From Datura wrightii (Eukaryota; Streptophyta; Magnoliopsida; Solanales; Solanaceae): 64,000 nt of DNA. The stretch covers positions 33,100,001 through 33,164,000 of the forward strand of contig JASDFA010000003.1 in NCBI GenBank assembly GCA_035772735.1, in the 5' to 3' direction. Numbering within the stretch: position 1 is the first letter of the stretch; each line of letters opens with the position of its first letter. The notes under the pieces were generated by a model. That model saw nothing but the letters and a program-made list of their open reading frames with translations. It was not told the origin of the DNA and searched no databases. The translations under genes and the position numbers were made by a program. Positions 11,369 to 22,860 of this stretch are shown here, piece after piece.

Positions 11369-13964
11369 TGTAATACCCCAAAAGTGCTTAGGAGTAGACC
11401 CGAGAATCTAAAAGGCAAAACTGCTGTAAGTTAGGAAAAATGTTGCAGGACGATAGATACCACGACCCGTGGTAACCAACCACGGGCCGTCATTGGTGGT
11501 CGTGGGTTCAGGTGGTTAGGTATCAGATTGAAACAACAGTTGATTCAACAAACCCGTGGTAAGTAACTATGAGCCGTCTTTTGTTGTTGTTGTAGGAAGT
11601 GGAGTTGGCAGTAGAAATGTACGACGGGTCATGCAACGACCCATTGTGGGGAGCCATGGTAAGGGAGCCAGATCTTAGTGAGAAAGGATGGATAGTAACC
11701 ACGACCCGTTGAAGCGTACAACAAGCCATGGTGAGGCTCGTTGGATGGAAGTTCAGAAGGTCCGGGGGGAGCAATCAACGATGACATGTTGGAGCCTAGA
11801 ACAACTCATCCTATTCATCCGTGGTTTGATTTCGAGATATGACTGGGACATTGCATAGCACGGGTAGATACCACGGGTCGTGGTATCCTCCAATGACCCG
11901 TTGGTTCACCCGTTGTTTGGCCCAGTGATTAGTTTTCAGCGAATTCAGTAAGGGCATTTCCATCATTTCCTAGTTCTAAGGATCTATACTATGTCATTTA
12001 AGGCTCACTTTGAGGGGTTTTGAGAGAGGAAAAGCCTATTCTAAGTGCATACTCCCCATGCATGCAAGGTTGAAGGCTTGAAGGAGGTGATTCAAGGCCA
12101 AATTCAAGGTTTCCTTTGGAATTTGATCTTGGGCAATTGAAAGGTGATAGAATTTCTCATTTCCAGGTATGTAGGGTTTTAATGGGTGTCTTCCTTCCAC
12201 ACCCATGCCCAATTCCTATCAATTAGTGTTAAATTATAAATAATCAATTATGGGGGTTTGACCAGTTGCATGATTTTTAAATATCTATTTACGGGTATGA
12301 TTAGATTGAGTTGATATTGATGATTTTACGAAGCTTGGGAGAATTCTAACTTGTTTCTCTTATAAAAATTATTTTTCTAAAAATTGAATATAAAACGCCT
12401 ATGGGTAAAGAGTTCATAAAAGGGGTGATTTATGGTAAATGTGTGGTGGTGATGAAGTTGATGATGAAAAGCATGTTTCTAAAACTACCCATGATTTTGA
12501 TGTTGTATCCTAAATGAATCGATTGAATTCTAGAATGATAGAGTTTTGGGTAATACCCACATGTTGATTAAGGTGATGATTTTCCCAACATATGCTTACC
12601 ACATTATTTAAAGAGAAATTTCCCAATTCTTATTATAAATTCTAGATTGTGGTATGTCGAGTGAATATATTTCTACATGTAGCTTACCACATGATTTGGA
12701 GTAGATGCTCCCACCTATGATTTAGCTTATGGTACATTTCGAAATAAAGCTTCTCATATGCATGAATTTATAATTGAGATGTATGGCACCATTGAGCTTT
12801 GTCAAAAGATAATGTTAAGCTTCATTTTCATATCCAGTCTATGCATGATTTCATTAATGAGCTTTGTCAATAGACAATGTTGAGCCTCATTGTATACGAT
12901 GTTGAGTCATGCATGATTTCATGTTGAGCTTCGTCAATAGACGATGTTGAGCTTCATTATATATGATGTAGAGCATTGCATGTTTTGGGATAAGAGTCTA
13001 GCACCGAGAGCGCTAAAGGTCGACAACCCTATGCCCCAGAACTACGCGCTAACGTAGGTTGATTCTATTTTATTTGGGACCTCCCTTGTGAGCTATCTCC
13101 GGCCTTAATGGCCCATGAGCTTGATATCGATATCATGGTAGCGTCCTCAACTCTGGAAAGGTTTTGGATGGCTCTGTCCACTTGAGTATAATAGTCGGGA
13201 CCACGTAAGCTCTATCATGGTATGTCGGTTAAGTGACGAGTCTCCCATTATCCATATGATTCATATTTGCATATTCACTACTCATGATCATTATGTATGC
13301 ATGCATGTTCAAAAAGTAAGGTTTGAATCAATGTTCAGCTTTTCTATAAATGTGTATCTCAGTTTTGAGTCATTCGAATTAGTTGATGTTATAAAGTTAT
13401 GTATTGTCACATCCTGAAGGGATTCTGATTTCGAAAGAATGCATGTGAGTTCTCTCAGTTTTCTAAAAGCTTATTTTATGTAATGATTTGTTCGGATGAT
13501 TTTACTTATTATAGTGGTTTTACTTACCTTGCATACTCGGTACATTCTACATACTGACCGCATACTGTCTATATTGTATCGTTTCATGATACAGGATCCG
13601 GCTCGCAGCTTCAACCCCGATCTTAGTCAGCTTGTTCAAAGTTGCACCTGTTCAGAGTTGGTGAGTCCTCATTCTTTGAGGACTAGACTTTCAGTTTCTT
13701 CTATATATTTCAGTTTCAACATTATGGATCTAGTTGGGGTCTTGTCCCAGCTCGTCCAGACTAGAGGCTTTTCAAACTTAGTCATGTATTCAATTTCGGA
13801 TGCTTATTCTTATGTGATGTTGCTTTAGACTTCCGCTGAGATTATATTCGTGTTTTCTTCAATTTTCAAACGAGTTAGTTGTATGCTTATGTTATGGGTG
13901 GACTTGGGGTCCCTCGAGGTCCCTTGTCCCATGTCTATGATCTAGGCTCCAATCGGGTCATGAA
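11369..13964 (+). repeat. Element A 3' LTR
   Basis: It starts TGTAATACCCC and is collinear with 3707-6312 with scattered substitutions and short indels. The end at 13964 ('tcatgaa') is set by the exact TSD TTTAT at 13965-13969; the canonical CA end appears degraded. Confidence 0.92.
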
Positions 13965-13969
13965 TTTAT

Positions 13970-14421
13970 ATGCTTGGCACATCTATGTACTGATGCCCTA
14001 GTTAGGGTACTACATTCATGACCATAGGTCTTGATCGTCAGGCTGATCGAGGACTCGGAGGTTGAGCTAAGTCCATGGTGATTTTGGTAAGCTCCACCTT
14101 GTCTAGAGTTACCTTTTTGAGTTTTTGTGTACATAATGGGTAGGTCGGCGCCCTATCCTAATCAGTATTAACTTGTAAACTCCTTAAAGGCTTGTAGACT
14201 TTGCCTGTCATGTTGTATTGATGTTTTAGGCTTTTGATCATTCTGTATATGTAACTTTTAGTTTGATGTGGCCTTGCCGACCCTTATGTCCTAACTTTTT
14301 TAGTTAGTTGTTTATTTGTTATGTTGAGTGTCTAGTAGGTTGAATCAAGTTACTTCGAGCCATAGTTGTTGTTGTTTGTGTCAGGGTTTAAATCACACCT
14401 CATCAGGTTTAGGGTGTGACA
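13970..14421 (+). repeat. Element B 5' LTR, second part
   Basis: This continues the LTR interrupted by A. It matches 39400-39742 and 61570-61677 of the 3' LTR ('gatcgaggac...gttgagctgagtcc', 'acctttttgagttttt', 'tagtaggctgagtcaagtt') and ends GGGTGTGACA at 14421 just before the primer site. Confidence 0.85.
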
Positions 14422-14654
14422 AAATTGGTATCAGAGGAGTTTGTATCCTATGGAGCCTATGGGTCGTGTCTAGTAAAGTCTTGTTTATGTGTCCGTTGCG
14501 CAACGTACTTATAGATAGGAGGCTATAGGACATTTAGGATATTTACCCTTCTTTCTGAATCAAATCGTGCAATAAATCTGAAGTTGCAGGAGTCAGGTCT
14601 AGACTTATGTTTGTTGAATTGTGTAGAGAATGCTTGTGACTCGCAGGACAACAG
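14422..14654 (+). mobile_element. Element B leader, primer site and gag start
   Basis: TGGTATCAGAGG at 14426-14437 is a tRNA-Met primer site with one mismatch. An ATG at 14630 opens what is probably gag, reading MLVTRRT, before element C interrupts it after about eight codons. The reading resumes at 35658. Confidence 0.7.
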
Positions 14655-16257
14655 TGATAACACTCAAATTACACCCCTGAAGAAGTATAATGCGGACGTT
14701 GTCAATAAAGAACCCAACTAAGGTTGGATTTGATCCCACATGAAATATGGTCAAGATGTAGAATAACGCTAATATTTATGCTTTTATTTCAGTTATTTCT
14801 TGGGGGGGGGGGTTAAAGATATAATTAAATAAGAATGTGGACAATTGGTGTAGTGATCAAGTTCGTGCAATTTACTAGAGAAGTGTTCCCCATGGATTCA
14901 TAACAACTTCAGGTTACTACACTAGTGATCTATCTCAATATTTAGCCTGCAGAGCGTATAACATAGGTTCATCCAAACGACTGATTCGTCCCTCTTGGAT
15001 GACTATACTCAATTACCGGATTAGGTCTCTTGAGTGATTTCACTTTAACGGTTATTAATTATTTCAAATTAACTATTATGCGGCCGATGTTCAAGTTATT
15101 CAATGAAACTAAAGTTCAAGGCCTTGTTGTTCTTCTCTTTTCCTCATCTGTACTTCTCTAGGTTTAAGAAAGTAGGGAATACGAGCAAGTCATAACATTG
15201 CAGACCGTTAAGAAATGTTTATGATGAAGGGAAGAACAATACAAGTATGTGTATTGGTTTAGACTCGCTTTATGTTAATCCTATTTAGTTATTCCACCAT
15301 GGTTCCCACTACCCTAGTTGTGGAGGTTTTATCTATTAATGATTACAAGAAAAGAATTACATTTCATGGAAGAAAACACAATTAACAACTTACAATGATG
15401 ATTGAAGAAAAACCCAATTGATTATAGCACAATCAAACTACGAACAATTCAAGAACAATGAAGAAAATCTCCAAGTAATTCGTGTAGTTGATCTCCAAGT
15501 TATCTTAGGAGATTCACAAATTACATTTATAGAGAAAAGTATTAATATAATAATTGGAATCCTTTCCTAAATTAACAGGGAACTGCTGCCGACATGTCCT
15601 ATGAGTCGTAGCATGAAGCTAAAAATCGTGTCTTTCATCCGTGGTACACAATGCAGCCTTAAAATCTGTCAAGTCTTGGGAGTTGGTATGACTCATACAA
15701 TGCCACTACAATTCATATGTTTCCTGTTGTGATCTGGATATATGAAGTCTGGCATCCTCTAAAAATTTCCACGGGTCCATGGTATGGTTCATACTTGAAT
15801 GTCATGACTCGTGGTATCTACTTGTACCCTGGTATCTTCCAACTTGACATGTTCTCTGAAATTCACCACGGCTCCTTGGTACGAGTCGTATGTTGTTGTC
15901 ACGACCTGTATCTTCCAATCGTATCAGGAATTCAGGCAAGTGCACAACTTTTGACTTTTTCCACAATTCCTTGGTACGACTTGTACGAAGAGTCGTACTT
16001 GGCCCTAGTACTTATGCATCTCCTCTGCATTTTCTCACGATTGCAAAGTACAACTCGTACAACCAAGGTACAACTCATAGTAAGATCACCTGGCCCATTT
16101 TCCACACTTTTTCCTCATATTTTGCAGAATCCAACTCCAAAAACTTATTTCCTTGAAAACAAGGTAAAAACACCTCATACTTGTATAAACATACCTAAGA
16201 CCAAGCATCTTTTCTAAGTTTTAAGCATCGAAGGTGTTGTAAAACCATAGCATATCA
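14655..16257 (-). repeat. Element C 3' LTR
   Basis: In plus orientation it starts TGATAACACTC and ends in TATCA. It is collinear with 34023-35652, for example 'acacccctgaagaagtata' and 'ttaagcatcgaa'. It has a run of 11 G at 14802-14812 where the other LTR has six. Words of the TACGACTCGTA type cluster at about 15680-16085, including a perfect TACGA-G-TCGTA at 15880-15890. Confidence 0.9.
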
Positions 16258-17060
16258 ACAAACTCAACTTAAAACGTTTGCATGTCATCAAGCAAACAAA
16301 AATACTACTACAACACGATGGTTAACTAGAAAGTAAAACAGAAGACCTACAACCAACAACATTAAAATTTACACATATAAGCACTATCAAGTACTAACCC
16401 CTTTTTCATTCAAAACCAATCTAGATATACTTTCATGCAACTATAATTCATGACATAAAGGGATCTAGACATGGCATTCAATCGTTAAAAGACAATCGAG
16501 CCATCACTAATGTTGTTTACATAGAATTGGAAAAATACAATGCAACCCACGTACCCTCACGACAAATGAAGTCCCCAAACACTCATAATGATATATATAT
16601 ATATATATATATATATAGGCACACACACACACAAAATAAACAAGGACTATCAAGAAAAGCTCTCACTCTCACAAAAAAGTTTAAATACTGCACAAGTGAT
16701 ACCATAAGCTTGCTCTTATTTTCTCTATCCTGGTTTTTTGGACAGTTAGACTAGGATTACAATAGGAATTTTATTGGCTTGTAACGTAGGCTTAGGGATG
16801 GGTGTGGTAAATATGGATAATAGTGACTAACCCTCCTTGGCACTACACAACTTGTGGCTCCACTTTTTAACATTTTCCCTTTTTTCTTCATTTTTCTCTC
16901 TTTTTTGCATTTCATTCATCTTTCAACTACTGGATGTGGTTTCTTTTTCACTACTTATTTATTTTTTCTATTTTCAAGATTTTTTCTTTTCTTTTCTTTT
17001 TCTTTTTCTTTCAGACCAAACCCACTTTTTATTGATTAGATTTTCCTCATTTTATTTCCC
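16258..17060 (-). mobile_element. Element C 3' noncoding region, first part
   Basis: Internal sequence of C next to its 3' LTR. No credible coding is seen. It includes an AT/AC microsatellite (16591-16633) and a long pyrimidine-rich stretch at about 16866-17032, which is purine-rich in the element's sense strand and has counterparts in D and F. A2 is inserted at 17061. Confidence 0.7.
16591..16633. repeat. (AT)n(AC)n microsatellite
   Basis: About 13 AT units (16591-16617) are followed by GGC and then about six AC units (16621-16633). Confidence 0.95.
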
Positions 17061-19274
17061 TGTTATAGCCCGGAAGTCCTAAGATCAGACCCGAGTGTTG
17101 AAATGGAGAAAATAGGAAATCTAGCACTAGGTCACAGAACGAGTCATTTTGTGAACCGTGGGGTAGACCACGAGTTGTGAAGAGACATGTAGTGAGGTAC
17201 AGGACTTGAGTTGAAATTTTGGGTTTTGGAAGTCACCACAACTCATTGAGTCAGTCGTGGTCAAGGGCTATGGGAAGGAGAAGAAAAATTGCTAGTGTAC
17301 CCTATGGATGGTTACCACGAGTCGTGGTCAGCCGGTTGTTAATGATTTGAGATTCTTGGCAGGGAAGGTGACGAGTGGTGACCACAAGTTGTGGTCACCA
17401 GTAATGACTCGTAGGGTCCCCTGTGGTGATTCCTAGATGAATTTTGGACCGTGCACTCGAAGACTTAGACCACCAGTCATGGTCCTTGGTAACGATTCAT
17501 CCAGTCCCTCATGGGGACTGGCGGACAGTTATTTTATGCAAATTTAGGAAGGGCTTTTCCATAATTCCTATAGTCCTAAGGCCTAACCTATGTCATTTTA
17601 AGCTATGAATGATGAGTTTTGAGAGGGGTAAGTTAATTTTACGCAATTCTTACTCATGCATGCAAAGTTAGAGGTCTAGAGAGGTGATCAAGCTCATTCT
17701 CCTTCAAGTTTTCCTTCAATTCTTCATTAGGCAATCAAGGGAGTGGTTAAATCAGATACTATCAGGTATGTAGGATTATGAATTGGTGAATTCATTCACA
17801 CCCATGCCCAATCTCTCCTAATTCATGAAAATCTATGAGTTGATTCTATGTGGTTTTAACCTAATGCTTGAATTCTCTAAGTAAGTGTCATGGGTATGAT
17901 CTAAGTATGTTTTAATTGATGAATTATGATTCATAGGAAAGTTTTATCATGTTTTCAATTACTAATCATGTTTATTAGTTTTCCAAATTATGATGCCCAT
18001 ATATGAAAGCTTCTGAGGAGATGAGATTTATGAAGTATGTTCATGTATGATGGACTTTTTTATAAGAAAAACATGTTTTCAATCTACCCATGTTATGTTC
18101 ATGTTTTCAAAGTTAATCAAATTAATTTCAAGAATGTTAAAGTATTGGGCAATCTCATATGTTCAAGTATGATTTATGATTCATGTTAAATTATCTTACC
18201 ACATGGTTTTGGAGTCTAGACTCCCAATTTTACTTAGCTTGTGGTATGGTTTGAGTCAAGGCTACTCATGTATGATTTAGATTTATATGTATTCATTATT
18301 ATTCAGTTTCGTCATTAGAAGACGGTCAACTTCATTAAAAAATGATGGAGAACTTATGCATGTTTATGGGAGTAGTGTCTAGCACTGAGTAGGCTAAAGG
18401 TCAGAACCCTACACCTCAGAACTATGCGCCGACATAGGTATGATCAAATTATATAGGGACCTCCTATGTGAGCTATCCCCTACCCCCAAGGGGCCTTCAG
18501 CTTGTTATCGATATCATGGTGTTGTCCTTAGCCCTGGCAAGGCTTTGGATGGCTCCACCCACTTGACTGTGATAGTTGGGACCACGTAAGGTCTATCGTG
18601 GTATGTTGATTATATGACGAGTCTCCCATTATTCCTCATTATGTCAGTTATGCATGTTTATCACTCCTGATATATATATATATATATGTTCTAAATCAAG
18701 TTTGACCCAATGTACAGTTTTACTTATGACTACCAGATTTCATCTTTGGGTCAATCGATTCAGTTATGATGTTATGTTATGTTCAGATCATGATTTTAGA
18801 AAATGGCATGAAAGCCCTAATCTCAAATTCTTGCATACTCGGTACATTCACGTATTGATTGCATACTCTATGTTGTATCATTTTATGATACAGACCCCGG
18901 TACTCAGACTCAGCCTCGTCCTTAGCTAGCCTTTCCGAGTTAGCATCCCACATCTGTTGGTGAATCCTCATCTCCCAAGGACCATGCTTTTATCAGTTTC
19001 CTTTATGTATTTAGTATTAGACTTAGAGAGTGAGTTGAGGTCTTGTCCCATCAACTCATTAGTAATAGAGGCTTTTCAGACATAAAATATAATCAGCTTC
19101 AGATTCGTGTTTATTTTTGATGTTATGCTTATTTTAGACTTTTGATAAGTTTATCATGTTGATTTTACACTTTACGTGATTGAGTTAGATGATGTTAATG
19201 CCATGGGTCGACTTGGAGTCTCTCGGGGCTCCTTGTCCCGTGTCTCGATCCGGGCCCATGTTCGCGTCGTGATA
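17061..19274 (+). repeat. Element A2 5' LTR
   Basis: It starts TGTTATAGCCCGG and ends GTCGTGATA (the 3' copy ends GTCGTGACA). It is collinear with 24645-26897. Dyad words of the ACCACGAGTCGTGGT type lie at about 17129-17500. A short AT repeat lies near 18671-18687. The 3' copy has a segment near 26395-26450 that is missing here near 18830, so the two LTRs differ by small indels. Confidence 0.92.
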
Positions 19275-19278
19275 AACT

Positions 19279-19290
19279 TGATATCTGAGC
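19279..19290 (+). other. Primer binding site of A2 (initiator tRNA-Met)
   Basis: TGATATCTGAGC follows the LTR end by four bases and matches the standard TGGTATCAGAGC at ten of twelve positions. Confidence 0.75.
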
Positions 19291-19485
19291 AATAGGGTTT
19301 TGAAGTGTCCTAGGGTGTCTAAAAGCCGCGTTAAGTAGAGTCTTTTTTATGGGTGTGAAGTGCGCCACGCTTATGACGAAGAGGCTATGAGACGTTTAGG
19401 AAATGTTCCCTTTTTTCATAATCGATGTCATGCAATGAAATATATCCCTATCCTTCTAACTCGTGCTATTCGCAATTACCGAATC

Positions 19486-20700
19486 ATAGCTCCCTGCAGA
19501 GTTAATGGTAGAAGGAATTGAAATGGAAACGGCCACGAGGATGGAAATGGAGACGGGCACCAACCAGCCCCACCAGTCCAGGAGGACTATGCACTAGAGC
19601 CAGTTGCCTATGTTGAATTTCGGGCAGCCATTCAGATGCTAGTGTAGGCCTTGACCGCCTAGGTCAACCAGCAGGTAGTGGTGCATGTCTCGTAGAGCGG
19701 AAATGCGGCGATAGCACGAGTCGAAGATTTCTTAAGGATGAACCCGTCAGAGTTTCTTGGGTCCAAGGTGGATGAGCATCCACATGAGTTTATTGATGAT
19801 AATTTGAATATCACCCAAGTCATGGAGTAGAGTGTGTTGATTTGGCCTCATATCAATTGAAGGGGGTCGCACACATTTGGTTTCGACGGTGGAAGGATAG
19901 TAAGGCAGCCGAAGCAGGCCCTATCAGTTGCGAGGGGTTTCACGTTTCTTTTCTAGATCGGTTTTTCCTCATGAGATGAGGGAGTTCAAAGCAGTTGAGT
20001 TCATGAATCTTAAGCAGGGGAAGAGGACGGTGCAAGAGTATGCCCTTGAGTTCACTTGTTTTTCAATGTACTCCCCAAAGTTAGTAGTCGATCAGAGTGC
20101 GCAAGTGAGAAGGTTTGTTCATGGGGTGGAAGAATATCTAGAAAAGGATTGCAGGACCGCTATGCTCCATCAGGATATAGATTTACCTTGGATAGTATTA
20201 TACGCCCAGCAAATGAAGGCGACACATATGAGGGAGAGAGAGGCCAAGAGGGCCAGGACTGATAGTTATAGATTCTCTTAGCTGAGACTAGGTGGTAGGC
20301 ACCGACAGTAGGCCCACCAGAGATCTTCAGCCCCAGCATCTTTAGCGTTGAGAGTGCTATCTAGAACTAGGCACGACTAGAGAGGGCAAGCATTAGGCTC
20401 TAGGGGTCAGAGCAGCAGGCCCGCAAATTCTAGTATTCTAGTTTGTGACCGGTATGATCAGAGGCATACGAGTCAGTGTTTGGCGGGTACAGGTGCTTGT
20501 TTCAGGTGTGGGAAGCCCAGAAATATGCTCAGAGATTGCCTAGCAGCTAGACAGGGCCATGATAAGGGTCGAGGCCCAGCTCCCAGTTAAGCAGCTCCAC
20601 CCGCATGCTCAGCACAACAGGGGGCATCTACTAGCATAGGTAGCGGTCAGCGCTACAATAGATTCTATGCCTTAGTATCCCTGCAGGAGCAAGAGGTCTC
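19486..20700 (+). pseudogene. gag: Element A2 gag (broken, start codon lost)
   Basis: Aligned to gag of A, the start codon is ATA at 19486 instead of ATG. The capsid region includes 'VAHIWFRRWKD' near 19870 and 'LEFTCFSMYSP' near 20045. The zinc knuckles (about 20440-20545) are degenerate: one Cys is Tyr in the first, and the His is Asn in the second ('CFRCGKPRNMLRDC'). Several TAG stops replace Gln codons (for example at about 19647 and 19659). Confidence 0.85.
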
Positions 20701-21664
20701 CCCATATGTAGTCACTGGTATGTTACGAGTTTTTCATCTTCATGTGTATGCTTTGTTAGATCCATGGGCTACCCTATCTTTCATGACACCTTATATTGCT
20801 AGTAGCTTGGGAGTCAGTCCCAAAATTCTATTAGAACTATTCTCAGTCTCTACTCACGTTGGTGATTCAGTTGCAGCTAGGCGGGTGTATAGAAGTTGCC
20901 TGGTCACATTATTGCAGAAAGTCACCTCCATAGACCTAGTAGAGTTAGCCATGAATGACTTTGATATTATTCTCGACATGAAGTAGTTGCATGCATGTTA
21001 TTCTTTATTAATTGTAGAACCCATACAGTGGAGTTCTTCTTTCCCGGTGAGTCAGTTTTAAAGTGGAAGGGTAGTTCAACCGTGCCTGTAGGTCATTTTA
21101 TTTCTTATCTTAAGGACAAGAAGATGATTTCTAAGGGTTGCGTATACCATCTAGTTAGGGTTAAGGATGTCGAGTCTGAGACCCTGACTATCCAGTCAAT
21201 CCTTGTAGTAAGTGAGTTCCTAGAGGTCTTTCTAGATGATTTGCCAGGAGTTCCTCCTGAGTGGGAGATTGATTTTGGTATCAACCTTCTTCCCGATATG
21301 CAACCTATGTCTATTCCTCCTTACAGAATGGCTCCAGCTGAGCTAAGGGAGTTTAAGGATTAGTTGAAGGACCTACTAGACAAGGGTTTCATTAGACCTA
21401 GAAAGTCTCCATGGGGTGCACCAGTTCTATTTGTCCGAAAGAAGGATGGTTCCCTTCGAATATGCATTGACTATCGACAATTGAACAAAGTCACCATCAA
21501 ATACAGTTATCCTCTACCCAGGATTTATGATTTGTTTGACTAGCTTTAGGGGTGCCAAGTGCTTTTTGAAGATAGATCTCAGGTTCGGATACCATCAACT
21601 CAAGGTTCAGGAGAGTGACATTCCGAAAACAACCTTCAAAACTCAGTAAGATCACTATGAGTTT
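20701..21664 (+). pseudogene. pol: Element A2 protease and N-terminal RT (broken)
   Basis: The protease region reads 'YALLDPWATLSF' near 20735, with Trp in place of the active-site Gly. After a linker, RT begins about 21250 ('EIDFGINLLPD') and continues through 'WGAPVLFVRKKDGS' near 21415 to 'ESDIPKTTFKT' near 21612, where the plastid fragment interrupts it. Stops occur at about 20984, 21361 and 21541. Confidence 0.85.
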
Positions 21665-21966
21665 CTTGGCTTCAGACTGGGTACAACCCAAGGTCATCAT
21701 TCCCTTTGGTTTTCACAACAAAAAATTTATTATGAAGGTTTACAAAAAGATCAAAAAATAAGAGATTGTATCAAGAATTATGTACATAAGAATATGAGAA
21801 AATCCTTTGGCGTTAAGGGAATTTCACATATAGAGATAAAAAAAGAATCAATTTGATCCAGGTCATAATCTTTATGGGATTCCCAAAATTTTTAATAGAA
21901 AGTTGACCTCGCGGAATCAAAGAATTACAAATGACCTTACAAAAAGAATTTAATTGTGCAAACCGT
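21665..21966 (+). pseudogene. rps3: Plastid rps3 fragment (NUPT) inserted in the RT of A2
   Basis: Translation gives the plastid ribosomal protein S3 from about residue 8 to 108 of roughly 218: GFRLGTTQ, HHSLWF, IRDCIKNYV, then after a +1 shift in an A-rich run near 21840, IQVIIFMGFPKFLIE, ELQMTLQKEFNC and a final Asn-Arg. One in-frame TGA lies near 21907. The same RT stretch in A (8655-8680) runs straight across this point, so the fragment is an insertion; about three bases of RT are missing at the junction. It is nuclear-integrated organellar DNA, direct from plastid or by way of mitochondrial DNA. It cannot be functional. Confidence 0.93.
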
Positions 21967-22860
21967 TATGTATTTTGGACTCGGGAATGCTTCTGTAGCT
22001 TTTATGGATCTGATGAATAGGGTGTTCAATCCATATCTAGACATGTTCATGATCATGTTCATTGATGACATCCTTATATACTCTCGAAGCGAGGAGGAGC
22101 ATGCCGCTCTTCTGAGGGTGGTGTTGTAGACTTTGAAGGATCGTTAATTGTATGCGAAATTTAGAAAATGTGAGTTTTGGTTAAACTCAGTGGCATTTTT
22201 GGGCCATGTGGTATCGAGCGAGGGCATAAAAGTGGACTCTCAGAAGATAGAGGCGGTGAAGAATTGGCCCAGACCGGTGAATCCTTTAGATATCAGAAGT
22301 TTCTTGGGATTAGCTGGCTATTATCAGAGGTTTGTTGAGGGTTTTTCATCTATTTCAGCACTGTTGACTAGACTTTCCCAGAAGAAGGTAAAGTTTCGAT
22401 GATTGGAGGCTTGTGAGAAGAGCTTCCAAGAGTAGAAGGCTCGACTCACCTCAGCACCAGTGTTAACTCTACCGGAGGGTACCGATGGGTTTGTGGTGTA
22501 TTGCAATTCTTCGAGAATTGGACTTGGTTGTGTATTGATGCAGTGCGGTAAGGTTATAACATATGTTTCCAGACAACTGAAAGTCCATGAGAAGAATTAC
22601 CCGACCCATGATCTTGAGTTGGCGCGGTGGTATTTGCCTTGAAGATATGGAGACATTATTTGTACGGGGTCCATGTTGATGTGTCTACGAACCATAAGGT
22701 CTATAATATGTGTTTACTCAAAAGGATTTCAATCTGCGTGAAAGGAAGTGGTTGGAGCTACTCAAGGATGATGATATTAGTGTCCTATACCACCCGGGCA
22801 AAGCCAATGTAGTAGCGGACGCTCATAGTAGACTATCTATGGATAGTGTGTCCCATATAG
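21967..22860 (+). pseudogene. pol: Element A2 C-terminal RT and RNase H (broken)
   Basis: RT resumes at 'VMYFGLGNASVAF' and keeps the catalytic FIDD box near 22060 and 'HVVSSEGIKVD' near 22205. RNase H follows: 'VVYCNSSRIGLG' near 22495, 'HYLYGVHVDV' near 22655 and 'NVVADAHSR' near 22805, where the Asp is kept. A frameshift near 22622 and another near 22700 break it. Confidence 0.85.

Larger units (their letters stand above)
3707..13964 (+). mobile_element. Element A: full-length Tekay/Del-like chromovirus (dead)
   Basis: This is a Ty3/Gypsy element with 2.6 kb LTRs, a tRNA-Met primer site, gag, protease, RT, RNase H, integrase and a C-terminal chromodomain in the order typical of Tekay/Del chromoviruses. 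It is flanked by an exact 5-bp TSD, TTTAT (3702-3706 and 13965-13969), within the 5' LTR of B. The polyprotein is broken by frameshifts (near 7400, 7780 and 10515) and many stops. Chromodomains are known to direct integration into heterochromatin, consistent with the nesting here. Confidence 0.92.

Noticed and set aside
16837..17082. Phe/Leu-rich open frames that look like membrane proteins
   Set aside because: They come from a T/C-rich stretch of the noncoding region of C and run into the A2 LTR.
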